Below, piece by piece: positions 8,972 through 17,792 of a stretch of DNA of 64,000 nt. Position 1 is the first letter of the stretch. The number at the start of each line of letters is the position of its first letter. Made by a program: the position numbers and the translations under genes. The stretch comes from Neobacillus sp. WH10 (lineage in GTDB: Bacteria > Bacillota > Bacilli > Bacillales > Cytobacillaceae), in the NCBI RefSeq assembly GCF_030123405.1, contig NZ_CP126110.1:5524298-5588297 (forward strand). Direction: 5' to 3'. Below the pieces are notes generated by a model. The model did not search any database. It was not told where the DNA came from and saw only the letters and a list, made by a program, of their open reading frames with translations.

Positions 8972-9344
8972 TTTAGACTGGATTTTGCTTTTTTAGCCTT
9001 CCCCTGTCCGAATGAGACCTGTATTCAGACTGGATCTTGCTTTTTCCTCCTTGCCCTGTCCGAATGAGACCTGCATTCAGACTGGATCTTGCTTTTTCCT
9101 CCTTGCCTTGTCCGAATGAGACCCGTATTCAGACTGGATCTTGCTTTTTCCACCTTGCCTTGTCCGAATGAGACCTACATTCAGACAGGATCTTGCTTTT
9201 TCCTCCTTGCCTTGTCCGAATGAGACCCGTATTCAGACTGGATCTTGCTTTTTCCACCTTGCCTTGTCCGAATGAGACCTGTATTCAGACTGGATCTTGC
9301 TTTTTCCACCTTGCCTTGTCTGAATAAGACCCGCATTCAAGCTC
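8972..9344. repeat. 52-bp tandem repeat array, seven units
   Basis: The motif GTCCGAATGAGACC recurs at 9006, 9058, 9110, 9162, 9214 and 9266, with a variant at 9318, giving an exact 52-base period. The flanking AGACTGGATCTTGC motif keeps the same phase from 8975. Each unit contains an imperfect hairpin (GTCCGAAT facing ATTCAGAC). Units differ by a few substitutions but have no length changes. Confidence 0.95.
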
Positions 9345-9396
9345 CAGCCATAGAACCTGGATGAAATGATTTGGTTTCAGGATAATTAATGTGGAA

Positions 9397-9446
9397 ACCG
9401 CCTCTATTTATAGCACGGTTCTCCGCGATTCATCTAAATGAGATTC
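9397..9446 (-). repeat. rlmH-end attachment-site copy 6 (degenerate) with element end
   Basis: On the minus strand the core 9404-9424 reads G-E-P-C-Y-K-stop, a mutated form of the RlmH C-terminus GEPYHK. It is followed on the plus strand by CATC and the inverted-end sequence TAAATGAGATTC (9435-9446). Same orientation as rlmH itself at 28.25 kb. Confidence 0.7.
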
Positions 9447-9507
9447 TTTAGATTTAGGTTTCTATCGGAGTAATTTGATTTACAACTATTTATTAATCAC
9501 AGGTTAG

Positions 9508-10179
9508 TTATTTATTCCTCAACATCTCAGCAAGTTCATATAGGGGCTTGTGCTGCTGAATGCGATAGTGCCGACCTTCCTTTTGCAAATACCCTTTATC
9601 GCAAAATTGTGCAAGCACATGCAATAAGTGTCGATAGGAGACGCCTAAAAAATCACAAACAGTTACGTGTTTCTCCTTATAGACCTCTTCATCAGCGGTT
9701 TGCAAAATAAAATCTGCAAGCCGGTTTTCAAGCGGGAAGGCGAGACTTTGCGAATACTTTGCAGAAAATTTAGTTGCTTTTACACTTAAAAACTTGGTTA
9801 GTTCACGTAGAAATTTCGCATCTTCTAGCATTTGTGAGCGACAGCGATGAAAAGGAAGCGCAAAGCAAACGGTCTTAGTGGATGTTTGAATCCCTTTTGT
9901 ATAGTACACCTCATTTAATAATTCCATTTCTCCAATATAATCATTCGCGTTGATAAAATTAATTAAGGAAACTTTCCCATTTTGATGCGTAACATAAGTT
10001 TTTGCTTTTCCCTCAATGACATAAAATAAAAAATCCGGTCGCATGCCTTCTTTAATAATCCATTCATCGCGTTTATATTCATGCACTTCTATAAATTCTT
10101 CAATAGGAAAAGAAAATAAATGCGCAATGGAGTACTCCTTCAAATAGCTTTGCCTTTTCTCATTTTTATAAATTTCCAT
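9508..10179 (-). CDS. Crp/Fnr-superfamily transcriptional regulator (YeiL-like)
   Basis: Protein of 223 residues with a cyclic-nucleotide-binding-like beta-barrel (about 30-125, containing KRDEWIIKEGMRPDFLFYVI and YIGEMELL) and a C-terminal winged helix (FLGVSYRHLLHVLAQF). No iron-sulfur cysteine cluster is evident. ATG 10179 follows a GGGGTGG ribosome site; the longer start at 10209 falls inside a palindrome and is rejected. It is divergent from the MFS gene, with a perfect palindrome between them, so local or autoregulation is likely. Confidence 0.82.
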   Translation of the reverse strand: MEIYKNEKRQSYLKEYSIAHLFSFPIEEFIEVHEYKRDEWIIKEGMRPDFLFYVIEGKAKTYVTHQNGKVSLINFINANDYIGEMELLNEVYYTKGIQTSTKTVCFALPFHRCRSQMLEDAKFLRELTKFLSVKATKFSAKYSQSLAFPLENRLADFILQTADEEVYKEKHVTVCDFLGVSYRHLLHVLAQFCDKGYLQKEGRHYRIQQHKPLYELAEMLRNK

Positions 10180-10194
10180 AATCCACCCCAAAAA

Positions 10195-10210
10195 TATGAG
10201 ATATCTCATA
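10195..10210. promoter_or_regulatory. Perfect 16-bp palindrome, candidate operator
   Basis: TATGAGATATCTCATA is fully self-complementary. It lies 16 bases upstream of the Crp-like regulator start and about 50 bases upstream of the divergent MFS gene. A Crp-type dimer is the obvious candidate ligand. Confidence 0.5.
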
Positions 10211-10260
10211 TTATTGTACGTATCTCCATGATATCATGCAAACAATGAGGGGGATACAGA

Positions 10261-11433
10261 ATGAACACACAACGCTGGATGAGTAGACAGTTTTTTAGTT
10301 TTTATATGACATGGGGCGTTTTTCTACCCTATTGGACTGGATGGATGATTCATACAAAAGGGCTTACGGTTTCACAAGCTAGTTTGATTATGAGCTTAGG
10401 TTTGGTTGCAAGAGGCCTTTCTACATTATTTGCGTTTCCTTATTTATCGAGGAAATTTAGTAGTAAAACCTTATTAAATGGGATGGCAATTGGCACACTA
10501 ATTGCCATTCTGTGTAGTATTCCAGCGAGTTCCTTTGTTAGCTTACTTGTGGTAACGTTACTTTTGCATTTTTTTTACCCAATGTTGATGCCTGCTTTAG
10601 ATAGTGCGGCTGGCGTACTAGCGCAAAGTAATCAATTAAGACATTACGGGAAGAGCCGTTCGTGGGGATCCATCGGGTTTGTCGTGGCCGGCATGATCTT
10701 AACCGTCTTTACAGGGGCGTTTGGAGATGAAGTGATTTTATGGGCGCTGTTACTCGGCACATTGGTATTCGTGTGTCTTGGTTTTATGCGTGCACCCATT
10801 GTTTTATCTAAAAAACCGCAAGCAGATCAAACAAATAGAGACGGTATGCTGAAATTATTTCGCATCAAAAATTTTGGTCTGGTGCTATTAATTGTGATTT
10901 TACTGCAAGCGGCACACGCTTCTTATTACAGCTACGGCTATATTTTTTTACAAGAAATCCATGCACCTAAATATTTAATTGGTGTGATTATTAACATTGC
11001 CGTGATCGCAGAAATCATTTTCTTCTCAATCGCAGATAAGAGCTTTCATAAATTTTCAGTAGGCTCCTTACTAACACTAGCAGCACTTGGTTCATCCGTA
11101 CGTTGGATATTAGTATTTGCCTTTCCAAATGTTATTGTTTTCTGTATCGCTCAAACATTGCATGCATGCTCATTTGCAATGGGGCATTATGCCTTTATGA
11201 AATATTTAATCAAAAATATTCCACATCCGCAGATTCCGAAAGTACAAGGCATGTATTCAGCGCTGGCACTTAGCTGGAGTACTGCGGTGTTCACGATGTT
11301 CGGCGGTTATTTATACGAAATCGAGCCAAGATACGCCTTTATCGGGATGATTGTTTGTACCATACCGTCGATGCTGCTTGCGCTTGCTTATCGGAAATTG
11401 GAACATAAAAAGGAAGCAGCAGTTTCTATTTAG
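10261..11433 (+). CDS. MFS transporter, HcaT/LacY-like (MFS_1-like)
   Basis: Membrane protein of 390 residues with twelve predicted helices. The N-terminus (FFSFYMTWGVFLPYWTGWM) and the GKSRSWGSIGFVVAG segment after helix 4 are typical of the small MFS_1-like/HcaT group, which includes nucleoside, phenylpropionate and sugar permeases. An AATGAGGGGGA ribosome site precedes ATG 10261. It pairs with the divergent Crp-like regulator inside a segment bounded by two rlmH attachment copies. The substrate is unknown. Confidence 0.8.
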   Translation: MNTQRWMSRQFFSFYMTWGVFLPYWTGWMIHTKGLTVSQASLIMSLGLVARGLSTLFAFPYLSRKFSSKTLLNGMAIGTLIAILCSIPASSFVSLLVVTLLLHFFYPMLMPALDSAAGVLAQSNQLRHYGKSRSWGSIGFVVAGMILTVFTGAFGDEVILWALLLGTLVFVCLGFMRAPIVLSKKPQADQTNRDGMLKLFRIKNFGLVLLIVILLQAAHASYYSYGYIFLQEIHAPKYLIGVIINIAVIAEIIFFSIADKSFHKFSVGSLLTLAALGSSVRWILVFAFPNVIVFCIAQTLHACSFAMGHYAFMKYLIKNIPHPQIPKVQGMYSALALSWSTAVFTMFGGYLYEIEPRYAFIGMIVCTIPSMLLALAYRKLEHKKEAAVSI

Positions 11434-11780
11434 TTTGTTTATTTAAGACTATACGAAACATAAATCAATCTGTTCTGCCGTGCAAATTCTTCGGATATTC
11501 AAGCTGCGGCATGTTCTCGTTTTTCCCTATGTTTAAGATCAGCATCGAGAATTAGATCATACTGGGTTATTATAAAATGGGGATATTTCAAAAGGGTCTG
11601 ACCCCCTCACTTAACACTCAATATATTGCAGGTTATTAAGAAAAGTTCAGCTATATGTTGTAGGTTGAGGGGGTGGACACTTTATTCTGGGACTACCCTA
11701 TTAATTTTGTTTAATGCATCCTTTCCTACTTAAATCCTAGCTCTCTTTTTCACCACTAAATAGAAGGCATACAAGGACAC
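11434..11780. other. Gene-free segment with long inverted repeat
   Basis: No supported gene. Inverted arms ACCCCCTCA (about 11607) and TGAGGGGGT (about 11668) lie about 50 bases apart, next to GGGTCTGACCCC. They may be a small non-autonomous repeat element or remnant. Confidence 0.4.
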
Positions 11781-11812
11781 CACCCTCATTTATTTATGGT
11801 AGGGTTCACCTT
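11781..11812 (-). repeat. rlmH-end attachment-site copy 5 with element end
   Basis: On the minus strand the core 11790-11810 reads G-E-P-Y-H-K-stop with codons different from rlmH. The plus-strand left side is CACCCTCATTTA (11781-11792), a 10-of-12 match to the inverted element end AAACCTCATTTA. Confidence 0.75.
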
Positions 11813-11917
11813 GGCCTCTCTATCTGAATTTTAAAAAGAACCCTCAATCCAAAGATAGATCAAAGGTTCTGTGTTTTATTTCCAGTGATTTTCAATAATT
11901 TACTCAATTCCTTAAGT

Positions 11918-12060
11918 GTTTTTTTATTTTATCTCTGCTTTTTCAACCATTGCCTTTTCAAGCTCTTCATCATAGAAACGATTACCATTAATGAAAAATG
12001 TTGCTTAAACTTTTTCATTTAATACCTTGGTTTCTATATCCAAAGAATTAACTAAAGACT
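11918..12060 (-). pseudogene. Remnant of a DsbA/thioredoxin-like protein C-terminus
   Basis: The minus strand reads SLVNSLDIETKVLNEKV, an in-frame stop, then ATFFINGNRFYDEELEKAM to a stop. The TFFINGNRF segment resembles the cis-proline region of DsbA-like thiol oxidoreductases (usually TPTFFING). Only a C-terminal stub is present. It abuts the VOC remnant, so the two may be pieces joined by deletion. Family naming is tentative. Confidence 0.4.
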
Positions 12061-12412
12061 GGCTCTTTTTCACATAGACCAAACGTCTACGCTGTTGAAG
12101 TATGAATTTCGTTCAGAGACTCTGGGTTTTCAATTAGTGACACGCCATTTTCCTTCAACGTTTTATATGTTTCCATTACATTCTCACATTCAAATACAAT
12201 CGACGCCTTCATTCCTTTTGAACCCAGCATCATGCTTTTTGGATAGAGTACTAACCGGGTTTGGGCTCTTTAGATGCAACCTCTAACCAGAATATATTTA
12301 GTCCCATGGGACGCTCAGCCGTTACCTCAAATCCGGCTTTTCTTGTCCAAAATTCATTTGCCTTTTGCTGACCTTCTACATAAACTGCGACAGTACCTAA
12401 ATTCTTAATCAT
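12061..12412 (-). pseudogene. Frameshifted VOC-family (glyoxalase-like) protein
   Basis: From ATG 12412 the minus strand encodes MIKNLGTVAVYVEGQQKANE, then WTRKAGFEV and MGLNIFWLEVA, and stops early near 12262. Another frame then continues LVLYPKSMMLGSKGMKASIV, FECENVMETYKTLKENGVSL and IENPESLNEIH. Together they cover most of a vicinal-oxygen-chelate domain of about 125 residues, so this is a single gene broken by a frameshift and stops. Its remains lie upstream of the gnt operon, within the attachment-site region. Confidence 0.7.
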
Positions 12413-12530
12413 TTCAATCCTCCTATTAAGGTGTTCTCAATCTTCACTCTGATTACTTCACTTCATCGTACCAAACTCCTGCCCTAACGAACATTTTCTC
12501 TATTCTAACGACCTGATAACTGTTTCACGT

Positions 12531-12546
12531 GAAACGATTATAAAGC
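12531..12546. promoter_or_regulatory. parS-like site upstream of gntR
   Basis: TGTTTCACGTGAAACG matches the 16-base ParB site TGTTTCACGTGAAACA at 15 of 16 positions. It is intergenic. Confidence 0.75.
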
Positions 12547-12598
12547 CGTTTTCTAGTGTTTATCTAATAAATTTCGACAAAACCCTATAAATAGATTA

Positions 12599-12612
12599 AT
12601 AAAAGCGCTTGC
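12599..12612. promoter_or_regulatory. cre site overlapping the gnt promoter -35 region
   Basis: TAAAAGCGCTTGCA matches the cre consensus at 12 of 14 positions and overlaps the candidate -35 hexamer TTGCAA (12609-12614). CcpA binding here would block the gnt promoter. Confidence 0.6.
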
Positions 12613-12652
12613 AAAATAGAACATTTCTGTTATTATACTTGTATACAAGTAT
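12609..12652 (+). promoter_or_regulatory. gnt operon promoter with GntR operator
   Basis: The -35 is TTGCAA (12609-12614) and the -10 TATTAT (12631-12636), 16 bases apart. The -10 abuts the perfect dyad ATACTTGTATACAAGTAT (12635-12652), which is the operator sequence known for B. subtilis GntR. Gluconate-bound GntR would leave this site. Confidence 0.85.
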
Positions 12653-12678
12653 ACTTGAATAATAAAGAAGGTGGATTT

Positions 12679-13410
12679 ATGTCCGAATCAAGGGAATTTT
12701 TATATCCTGAAAAATGGCTTTCAAAAGCCTCAGCCGGTGATCGCGTGGCATACGAACTTCGAATGCAGATTATTTCCGGCATGATTGAAAGCGGTACCAT
12801 CTTATCTGAAAATAAATTAGCAGCGGATTTTTCTGTAAGTCGTTCACCCGTCCGGGAAGCATTAAAAATACTGGCATCCGAAAACATCATCCGATTGGAA
12901 AGAATGGGTGCTGTTGTCATAGGTTTATCCGAAAAAGAAATTGAAGAAATCTATGATGTCCGGTTATTAATAGAAACGTTTGTATTTGAACGGCTTGCAC
13001 GAATGGAGACGAGTGAGTTAGTAAAAGAACTTAGTAAAATCCTTGAAATGATGAAAGTTGCGATAAAGTACTGTGATGCAGATGAGTTTTCCTTCCAGGA
13101 TGTTTTATTCCATGAAACGATTATTCGGGCCGTTAATCATTCCTATATCCTCATGATTTGGAATAATTTAAAGCCGGTTATGGAAAGCTTCATACTTTTA
13201 TCGATGCGCGGCCGATTCAAAGACAAATATGATGACTTCACTCGGATTATCAACAATCATGAGCTTTATATTGAAGCCATCAGAACAAAAGATAGAAACC
13301 TTATGATTAAGTCCTTGCACCAAAATTTTGATGACGTGCAAGGTAAAGTAGAGGACCTTTGGAGGTCACAACAAATGCTTTCAAAAGGAGTCGTTCAAGA
13401 AAATGACTAG
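12679..13410 (+). CDS. gntR: Gluconate operon transcriptional repressor
   Basis: FadR-subfamily GntR regulator of 243 residues. The winged helix occupies about 15-85 (ENKLAADFSVSRSPVREALK, including the recognition helix). An all-helical FCD effector domain follows, with the metal/ligand histidines in FHETIIRAVNH. ATG 12679 follows AAGAAGGTGG; an upstream TTG at 12655 is rejected because it would swallow that ribosome site. It is first in gntRKPZ, directly behind its own operator, and overlaps gntK by 8 bases. Confidence 0.95.
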   Translation: MSESREFLYPEKWLSKASAGDRVAYELRMQIISGMIESGTILSENKLAADFSVSRSPVREALKILASENIIRLERMGAVVIGLSEKEIEEIYDVRLLIETFVFERLARMETSELVKELSKILEMMKVAIKYCDADEFSFQDVLFHETIIRAVNHSYILMIWNNLKPVMESFILLSMRGRFKDKYDDFTRIINNHELYIEAIRTKDRNLMIKSLHQNFDDVQGKVEDLWRSQQMLSKGVVQEND

Positions 13411-14944
13411 CTACATGTTAGGTGTTGACATCGGTACCACAAGTACTAAAGCTGTATTATTTACTGAAAAAGGCGAAGTCATTCAAACAGAGAATATCGG
13501 TTACCCTCTTTACACACCCAATATTTCAATAGCCGAGCAGGATCCTGAAGAAATTTTCCAGGCTGTGTTACAGGCTATTTCGAACATAACGAACAAGCAT
13601 CCCAAGAAGCTATCGTTTATTTCCTTTAGCAGTGCGATGCATAGTGTCATTGCCATAGACGAAAATGACCAGCCGCTCTCGCCTGTTATTACGTGGGCTG
13701 ATAACCGCAGTGAAGCATGGGCCCATAAAATAAAAGATGAATTGAATGGGCATGAAATCTACAAACGAACAGGAACTCCGATTCATCCTATGTCACCATT
13801 AACGAAAATAGCATGGATTGTAAATGACTGTCCTGAAATCGCTGTCAAGGCTCAAAAGTATATCGGAATTAAAGAATATATCTTTAAAAAATTCATTGAT
13901 CAATATGTAGTCGATCATTCCCTGGCATCCTGCATGGGGATGATGAATCTGAAAACATTGGATTGGGATGATGAAGCATTAAAAATTGCCGGTGTTACAC
14001 GGGATCATTTATCGGAACTCGTCCCGACAACTAAACGATTCAACAACTGTAATCCAGTGTTAGCGAAACAGATGGGGATTGATCCAGAAACACCTTTTGT
14101 CATTGGGGCAAGCGATGGGGTCCTCTCCAATCTCGGTGTAAATGCGATTAGAAAAGGTGAGATTGCGGTCACGATTGGGACAAGCGGTGCAATTCGAACC
14201 ATCATTGATCAACCGCAAATCGATGAAAAAGGAAGAATCTTCTGCTATGCGTTAACCGAAAAGCATTGGGTCATTGGCGGACCGGTAAACAATGGTGGAA
14301 TGGTTCTACGCTGGATCCGGGATGAATTTGCTTCAGCAGAAGTTGAAACGGCGAAAAGATTAGGAATTGATCCGTACGAGGTTTTAACCAAGATCGCTGA
14401 ACGCGTGAGGCCTGGTGCAGATGGATTGTTGTTCCATCCCTACCTCGCAGGGGAACGTGCACCTCTATGGAATCCTGACGTCCGCGGCTCCTTTTTTGGA
14501 TTAACCTTGTCACATAAGAAAGAACACATGATTCGTGCAGCATTAGAAGGAGTTATATATAACTTATATACCGTATATCTAGCCTTAACTGAATGTATGG
14601 ATGGACCTGTAACCCGGATTCAAGCAACAGGAGGCTTCGCAAGATCGGAAGTTTGGCGGCAAATGATGTCCGATATTTTCGAATCTGAAGTAGTCGTACC
14701 AGAAAGCTACGAAAGCTCATGTCTCGGTGCCTGCATTTTAGGGCTGTATGCGACAGGAAAAATTGACTCCTTTGAAGTTGTTTCTGAAATGGTCGGAAGC
14801 ACCTACAAACACACACCTAAAGAAGAGGCAGCTAAAGAATATAGACAGTTACTACCGATTTTTATTCATCTTTCCCGAGTATTAACAGACGATTATACTC
14901 GGATTGCCAACTATCAAAGAAGTTTATTAAACACAACAATATAA
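13403..14944 (+). CDS. gntK: Gluconokinase
   Basis: FGGY-family carbohydrate kinase of 513 residues that phosphorylates D-gluconate to 6-phosphogluconate with ATP. The N-terminal phosphate-binding motif is LGVDIGTTSTKAVLF (about 6-20). ITWADNRSEAWA and GASDGVLSNLGVNA follow, and the second ATPase motif appears as TGGFARSEVWRQMM. The length is typical of the Bacillus enzyme. It overlaps gntR by 8 bases and ends 19 bases before gntP, consistent with one transcript. Confidence 0.95.
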   Translation: MTSYMLGVDIGTTSTKAVLFTEKGEVIQTENIGYPLYTPNISIAEQDPEEIFQAVLQAISNITNKHPKKLSFISFSSAMHSVIAIDENDQPLSPVITWADNRSEAWAHKIKDELNGHEIYKRTGTPIHPMSPLTKIAWIVNDCPEIAVKAQKYIGIKEYIFKKFIDQYVVDHSLASCMGMMNLKTLDWDDEALKIAGVTRDHLSELVPTTKRFNNCNPVLAKQMGIDPETPFVIGASDGVLSNLGVNAIRKGEIAVTIGTSGAIRTIIDQPQIDEKGRIFCYALTEKHWVIGGPVNNGGMVLRWIRDEFASAEVETAKRLGIDPYEVLTKIAERVRPGADGLLFHPYLAGERAPLWNPDVRGSFFGLTLSHKKEHMIRAALEGVIYNLYTVYLALTECMDGPVTRIQATGGFARSEVWRQMMSDIFESEVVVPESYESSCLGACILGLYATGKIDSFEVVSEMVGSTYKHTPKEEAAKEYRQLLPIFIHLSRVLTDDYTRIANYQRSLLNTTI

Positions 14945-14963
14945 AATTTTAGGGGGAGATAAG

Positions 14964-16310
14964 ATGCCATTAGTTATTGTTGCAATTGGAATTTTAGCAT
15001 TACTAATTTTAATCATGGGCTTCAAATTAAACACCTTTATTTCTTTGATCATCGTATCTTTTGGTGTTGCTTTAGCACTCGGAATGCCTTTAGAAGAAAT
15101 TGTCAAAACCATTGAAGCAGGACTAGGCGGAACACTTGGCCACTTAGCGCTAATCTTTGGACTTGGGGCGATGTTAGGTAAGCTGATTGCCGATTCAGGT
15201 GGCGCACAGCGAATTGCCATGACACTCGTTAACAAATTTGGTGAAAAGAATATCCAATGGGCTGTCGTTGCTGCCTCTTTCATCATTGGTGTTGCTTTAT
15301 TCTTTGAAGTAGGACTTGTATTATTAATTCCAATCGTATTTGCCATTTCAAGACAATTAAAGATTTCTATTTTGTATCTCGGTATTCCGATGGCTGCAGC
15401 TTTATCCGTCACACACGGTTTCCTGCCGCCACATCCAGGACCAACCGTTATTGCTGGTGAATATGGTGCAAACATTGGTGAAGTATTACTTTACGGTTTC
15501 ATTATTGCGATTCCAACGGTTATTTTAGCGGGACCTGTATTTACGAAGATTGCTAAAAAGCTAGTACCTGCATCTTTTACAAAAACGGGCAATATTGCCT
15601 CATTAGGGGAACAGAAAGTATTTAAACTTGAAGAAACGCCTGGTTTTGGAATCAGTGTTTTTACCGCTTTACTTCCTGTAATATTAATGTCAATTGCTAC
15701 GATTATTACTTTGCTGCAAAAAACAATGGGATTTGAAGATAATGGTTTCCTAGCAGCAATCCGCTTTATTGGGGATGCTGGTACTTCGATGTTGATCTCT
15801 TTATTAGTTGCTGTTTATACTATGGGATTAGCTAGAAAAATTCCTATCAAAAATGTTATGGAATCTTGTACAACTGCAATTTCACATATTGGGATGATGC
15901 TGTTAATCATCGGGGGCGGCGGAGCCTTCAAACAAGTATTGATTAATGGCGGTGTAGGTGACTATGTTGCTGAATTATTCAAAGGAACAGCCTTATCTCC
16001 TATCCTTCTTGCCTGGATTATTGCTGCAATCTTACGTATCTCTTTAGGTTCAGCAACTGTTGCGTCCTTAACAACTGCTGGTTTAGTTATTCCAATGTTA
16101 GGACAATCTGACGTTAACTTAGCTTTAGTGGTACTTGCAACTGGTGCGGGTAGCTTGATTGCTTCCCACGTAAACGATGCTGGTTTCTGGATGTTCAAAG
16201 AGTATTTTGGTTTAAGCATGAAAGAAACATTTGCAACTTGGACCTTGCTTGAGACGATTATTTCCGTAGCAGGACTAGGATTTATTCTATTACTAAGCTT
16301 ATTTGTATAA
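14964..16310 (+). CDS. gntP: Gluconate:H+ symporter, GntP family
   Basis: Membrane permease of 448 residues with about 12-14 helices. It has the GntP signatures TLGHLALIFGLGAMLGK and THGFLPPHPGPTVIA, and the C-terminal ASHVNDAGFWMFKEYFGLS. It imports gluconate for GntK. AGGGGGAGA precedes ATG 14964. A strong hairpin lies between it and gntZ. Confidence 0.95.
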   Translation: MPLVIVAIGILALLILIMGFKLNTFISLIIVSFGVALALGMPLEEIVKTIEAGLGGTLGHLALIFGLGAMLGKLIADSGGAQRIAMTLVNKFGEKNIQWAVVAASFIIGVALFFEVGLVLLIPIVFAISRQLKISILYLGIPMAAALSVTHGFLPPHPGPTVIAGEYGANIGEVLLYGFIIAIPTVILAGPVFTKIAKKLVPASFTKTGNIASLGEQKVFKLEETPGFGISVFTALLPVILMSIATIITLLQKTMGFEDNGFLAAIRFIGDAGTSMLISLLVAVYTMGLARKIPIKNVMESCTTAISHIGMMLLIIGGGGAFKQVLINGGVGDYVAELFKGTALSPILLAWIIAAILRISLGSATVASLTTAGLVIPMLGQSDVNLALVVLATGAGSLIASHVNDAGFWMFKEYFGLSMKETFATWTLLETIISVAGLGFILLLSLFV

Positions 16311-16317
16311 GCCTTCA

Positions 16318-16358
16318 TGGCAGTAAAACCCTACTTAAAACACAGGGGTTTTACTGCC
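16318..16358 (+). terminator. Strong intercistronic hairpin between gntP and gntZ
   Basis: GGCAGTAAAACCC and GGGTTTTACTGCC form a perfect 13-bp stem around a loop of about 14 bases. No long U tract follows, so it may be a partial terminator or a processing/stability element setting gntZ expression rather than a full stop. Confidence 0.6.
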
Positions 16359-16388
16359 TATTAATCTTATAAAAGGGAGTATAACTAG

Positions 16389-17792
16389 ATGTTAAATACA
16401 ATTGGTGTTATTGGTTTAGGGGTAATGGGCAGTAATATAGCTTTAAACATGGCGAATAAAGGTGAGCATGTCGCTGTTTATAATTATACAAGGGATCTAA
16501 CCGATCAACTCGTCCAAAAACTTGATGGACAAGCAATTACTCCTTACTACCAAATTCAAGATTTTGTCCAGTCATTAGAAACTCCAAGAAAAATCTTTGT
16601 GATGGTTACTGCGGGTAAAGCAATCGATTCGGTGATAGGCTCATTAATACCTTTTCTTGAAAAAGGCGATGTGATTATGGACGGAGGTAACTCTCATTAC
16701 GAGGATACAGCACGAAGATATGATGACCTGAAGTCTAATGGAATCGGTTATTTAGGAATTGGTATATCTGGCGGAGAAGTCGGTGCTTTAACAGGTCCTT
16801 CTATCATGCCAGGCGGCGATAAAGACGTCTATGAAAAAGCTGCTCCTATTCTTACGAAAATCGCAGCCCAAGTGGAAGGTGACCCTTGCTGTACGTATAT
16901 TGGTCCAAAAGGTGCAGGTCACTTTGTGAAAATAGTACATAACGGGATTGAGTATGCTGATATGCAATTGATTGCTGAAGCCTACACATTCTTAAGAGAA
17001 AAATTACATTTATCGGTTGAAGAAATTGCTGAGATCTTTGAAATGTGGAATCAAGGTGAGCTAAAAAGCTATTTAATCGAAATCACGGCAGAAATTTTAA
17101 GGAAGCAAGATGAACTTACAGGCTTGCCATTGATTGATGTGATTCTCGATAAAACAGGACAAAAAGGCACTGGTAAATGGACAAGTATTCAAGCTATTGA
17201 TAATGGAATCCCAGCATCGATTATTACAGAATCATTATTTGCCCGTTATCTATCTTCTTTAAAAGAAGAACGGGTTAACGCTGAAAATATCCTGTCAGGG
17301 CCAGAGATGGATCCGCAGAACTTAGATAAGCATTTGTGGATTGAGTACATTAGACAGGCATTGTATATGGGTAAAGTTTGTGCGTATGCTCAAGGATTTA
17401 CACAGTATAAAATGACTTCTAAACTTTACGGATGGGACCTGCCTTTAAAGGATATCGCACTCATTTTCCGCGGCGGCTGTATCATTCGTGCAGAATTTTT
17501 AAACGTTATCAGTCAAACGTATCAAGAGCAGCCAGATTTGGCTAATTTGCTAATCGCCCCATATTTTGCTGAAAAGGTGAAAGAATACCAAATCGGATTG
17601 CGGAAAGTTGTCTGTGAAGGCGTCGTTTCCGGCATCTCGTTCCCTTGTTTAAGTGCTTCCCTTTCTTATTATGACAGTTATCGAAAAGGCACTTCCAATG
17701 CCAGCTTATTGCAGGCACAACGGGATTACTTCGGCGCTCACACCTATGAACGATGCGATTTAGCAGGAGTCTTCCATACAATTTGGCAGTAA
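16389..17792 (+). CDS. gntZ: 6-phosphogluconate dehydrogenase, decarboxylating
   Basis: Pentose-phosphate enzyme of 467 residues that converts 6-phosphogluconate to ribulose 5-phosphate and CO2. The Rossmann motif is GVIGLGVMGSN (about 6-16). VMDGGNSHYEDT, SGGEVGALTGPSIMPGG and the catalytic lysine segment GHFVKIVHNGIEY follow. The length matches the family. It is the last gene of gntRKPZ, so gluconate taken up and phosphorylated by the preceding products is oxidised here. Confidence 0.95.
   Translation: MLNTIGVIGLGVMGSNIALNMANKGEHVAVYNYTRDLTDQLVQKLDGQAITPYYQIQDFVQSLETPRKIFVMVTAGKAIDSVIGSLIPFLEKGDVIMDGGNSHYEDTARRYDDLKSNGIGYLGIGISGGEVGALTGPSIMPGGDKDVYEKAAPILTKIAAQVEGDPCCTYIGPKGAGHFVKIVHNGIEYADMQLIAEAYTFLREKLHLSVEEIAEIFEMWNQGELKSYLIEITAEILRKQDELTGLPLIDVILDKTGQKGTGKWTSIQAIDNGIPASIITESLFARYLSSLKEERVNAENILSGPEMDPQNLDKHLWIEYIRQALYMGKVCAYAQGFTQYKMTSKLYGWDLPLKDIALIFRGGCIIRAEFLNVISQTYQEQPDLANLLIAPYFAEKVKEYQIGLRKVVCEGVVSGISFPCLSASLSYYDSYRKGTSNASLLQAQRDYFGAHTYERCDLAGVFHTIWQ

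Noticed and set aside
8972..9344. Possible CRISPR array
   Set aside because: The 52-base units are contiguous, with no unique spacers of constant length between identical repeats, and no cas genes lie nearby. It is a tandem satellite.
12095..12286. Plus-strand open frame of 63 codons
   Set aside because: It is antisense to the VOC-family remnant, has no ribosome site, and its sequence resembles no protein.
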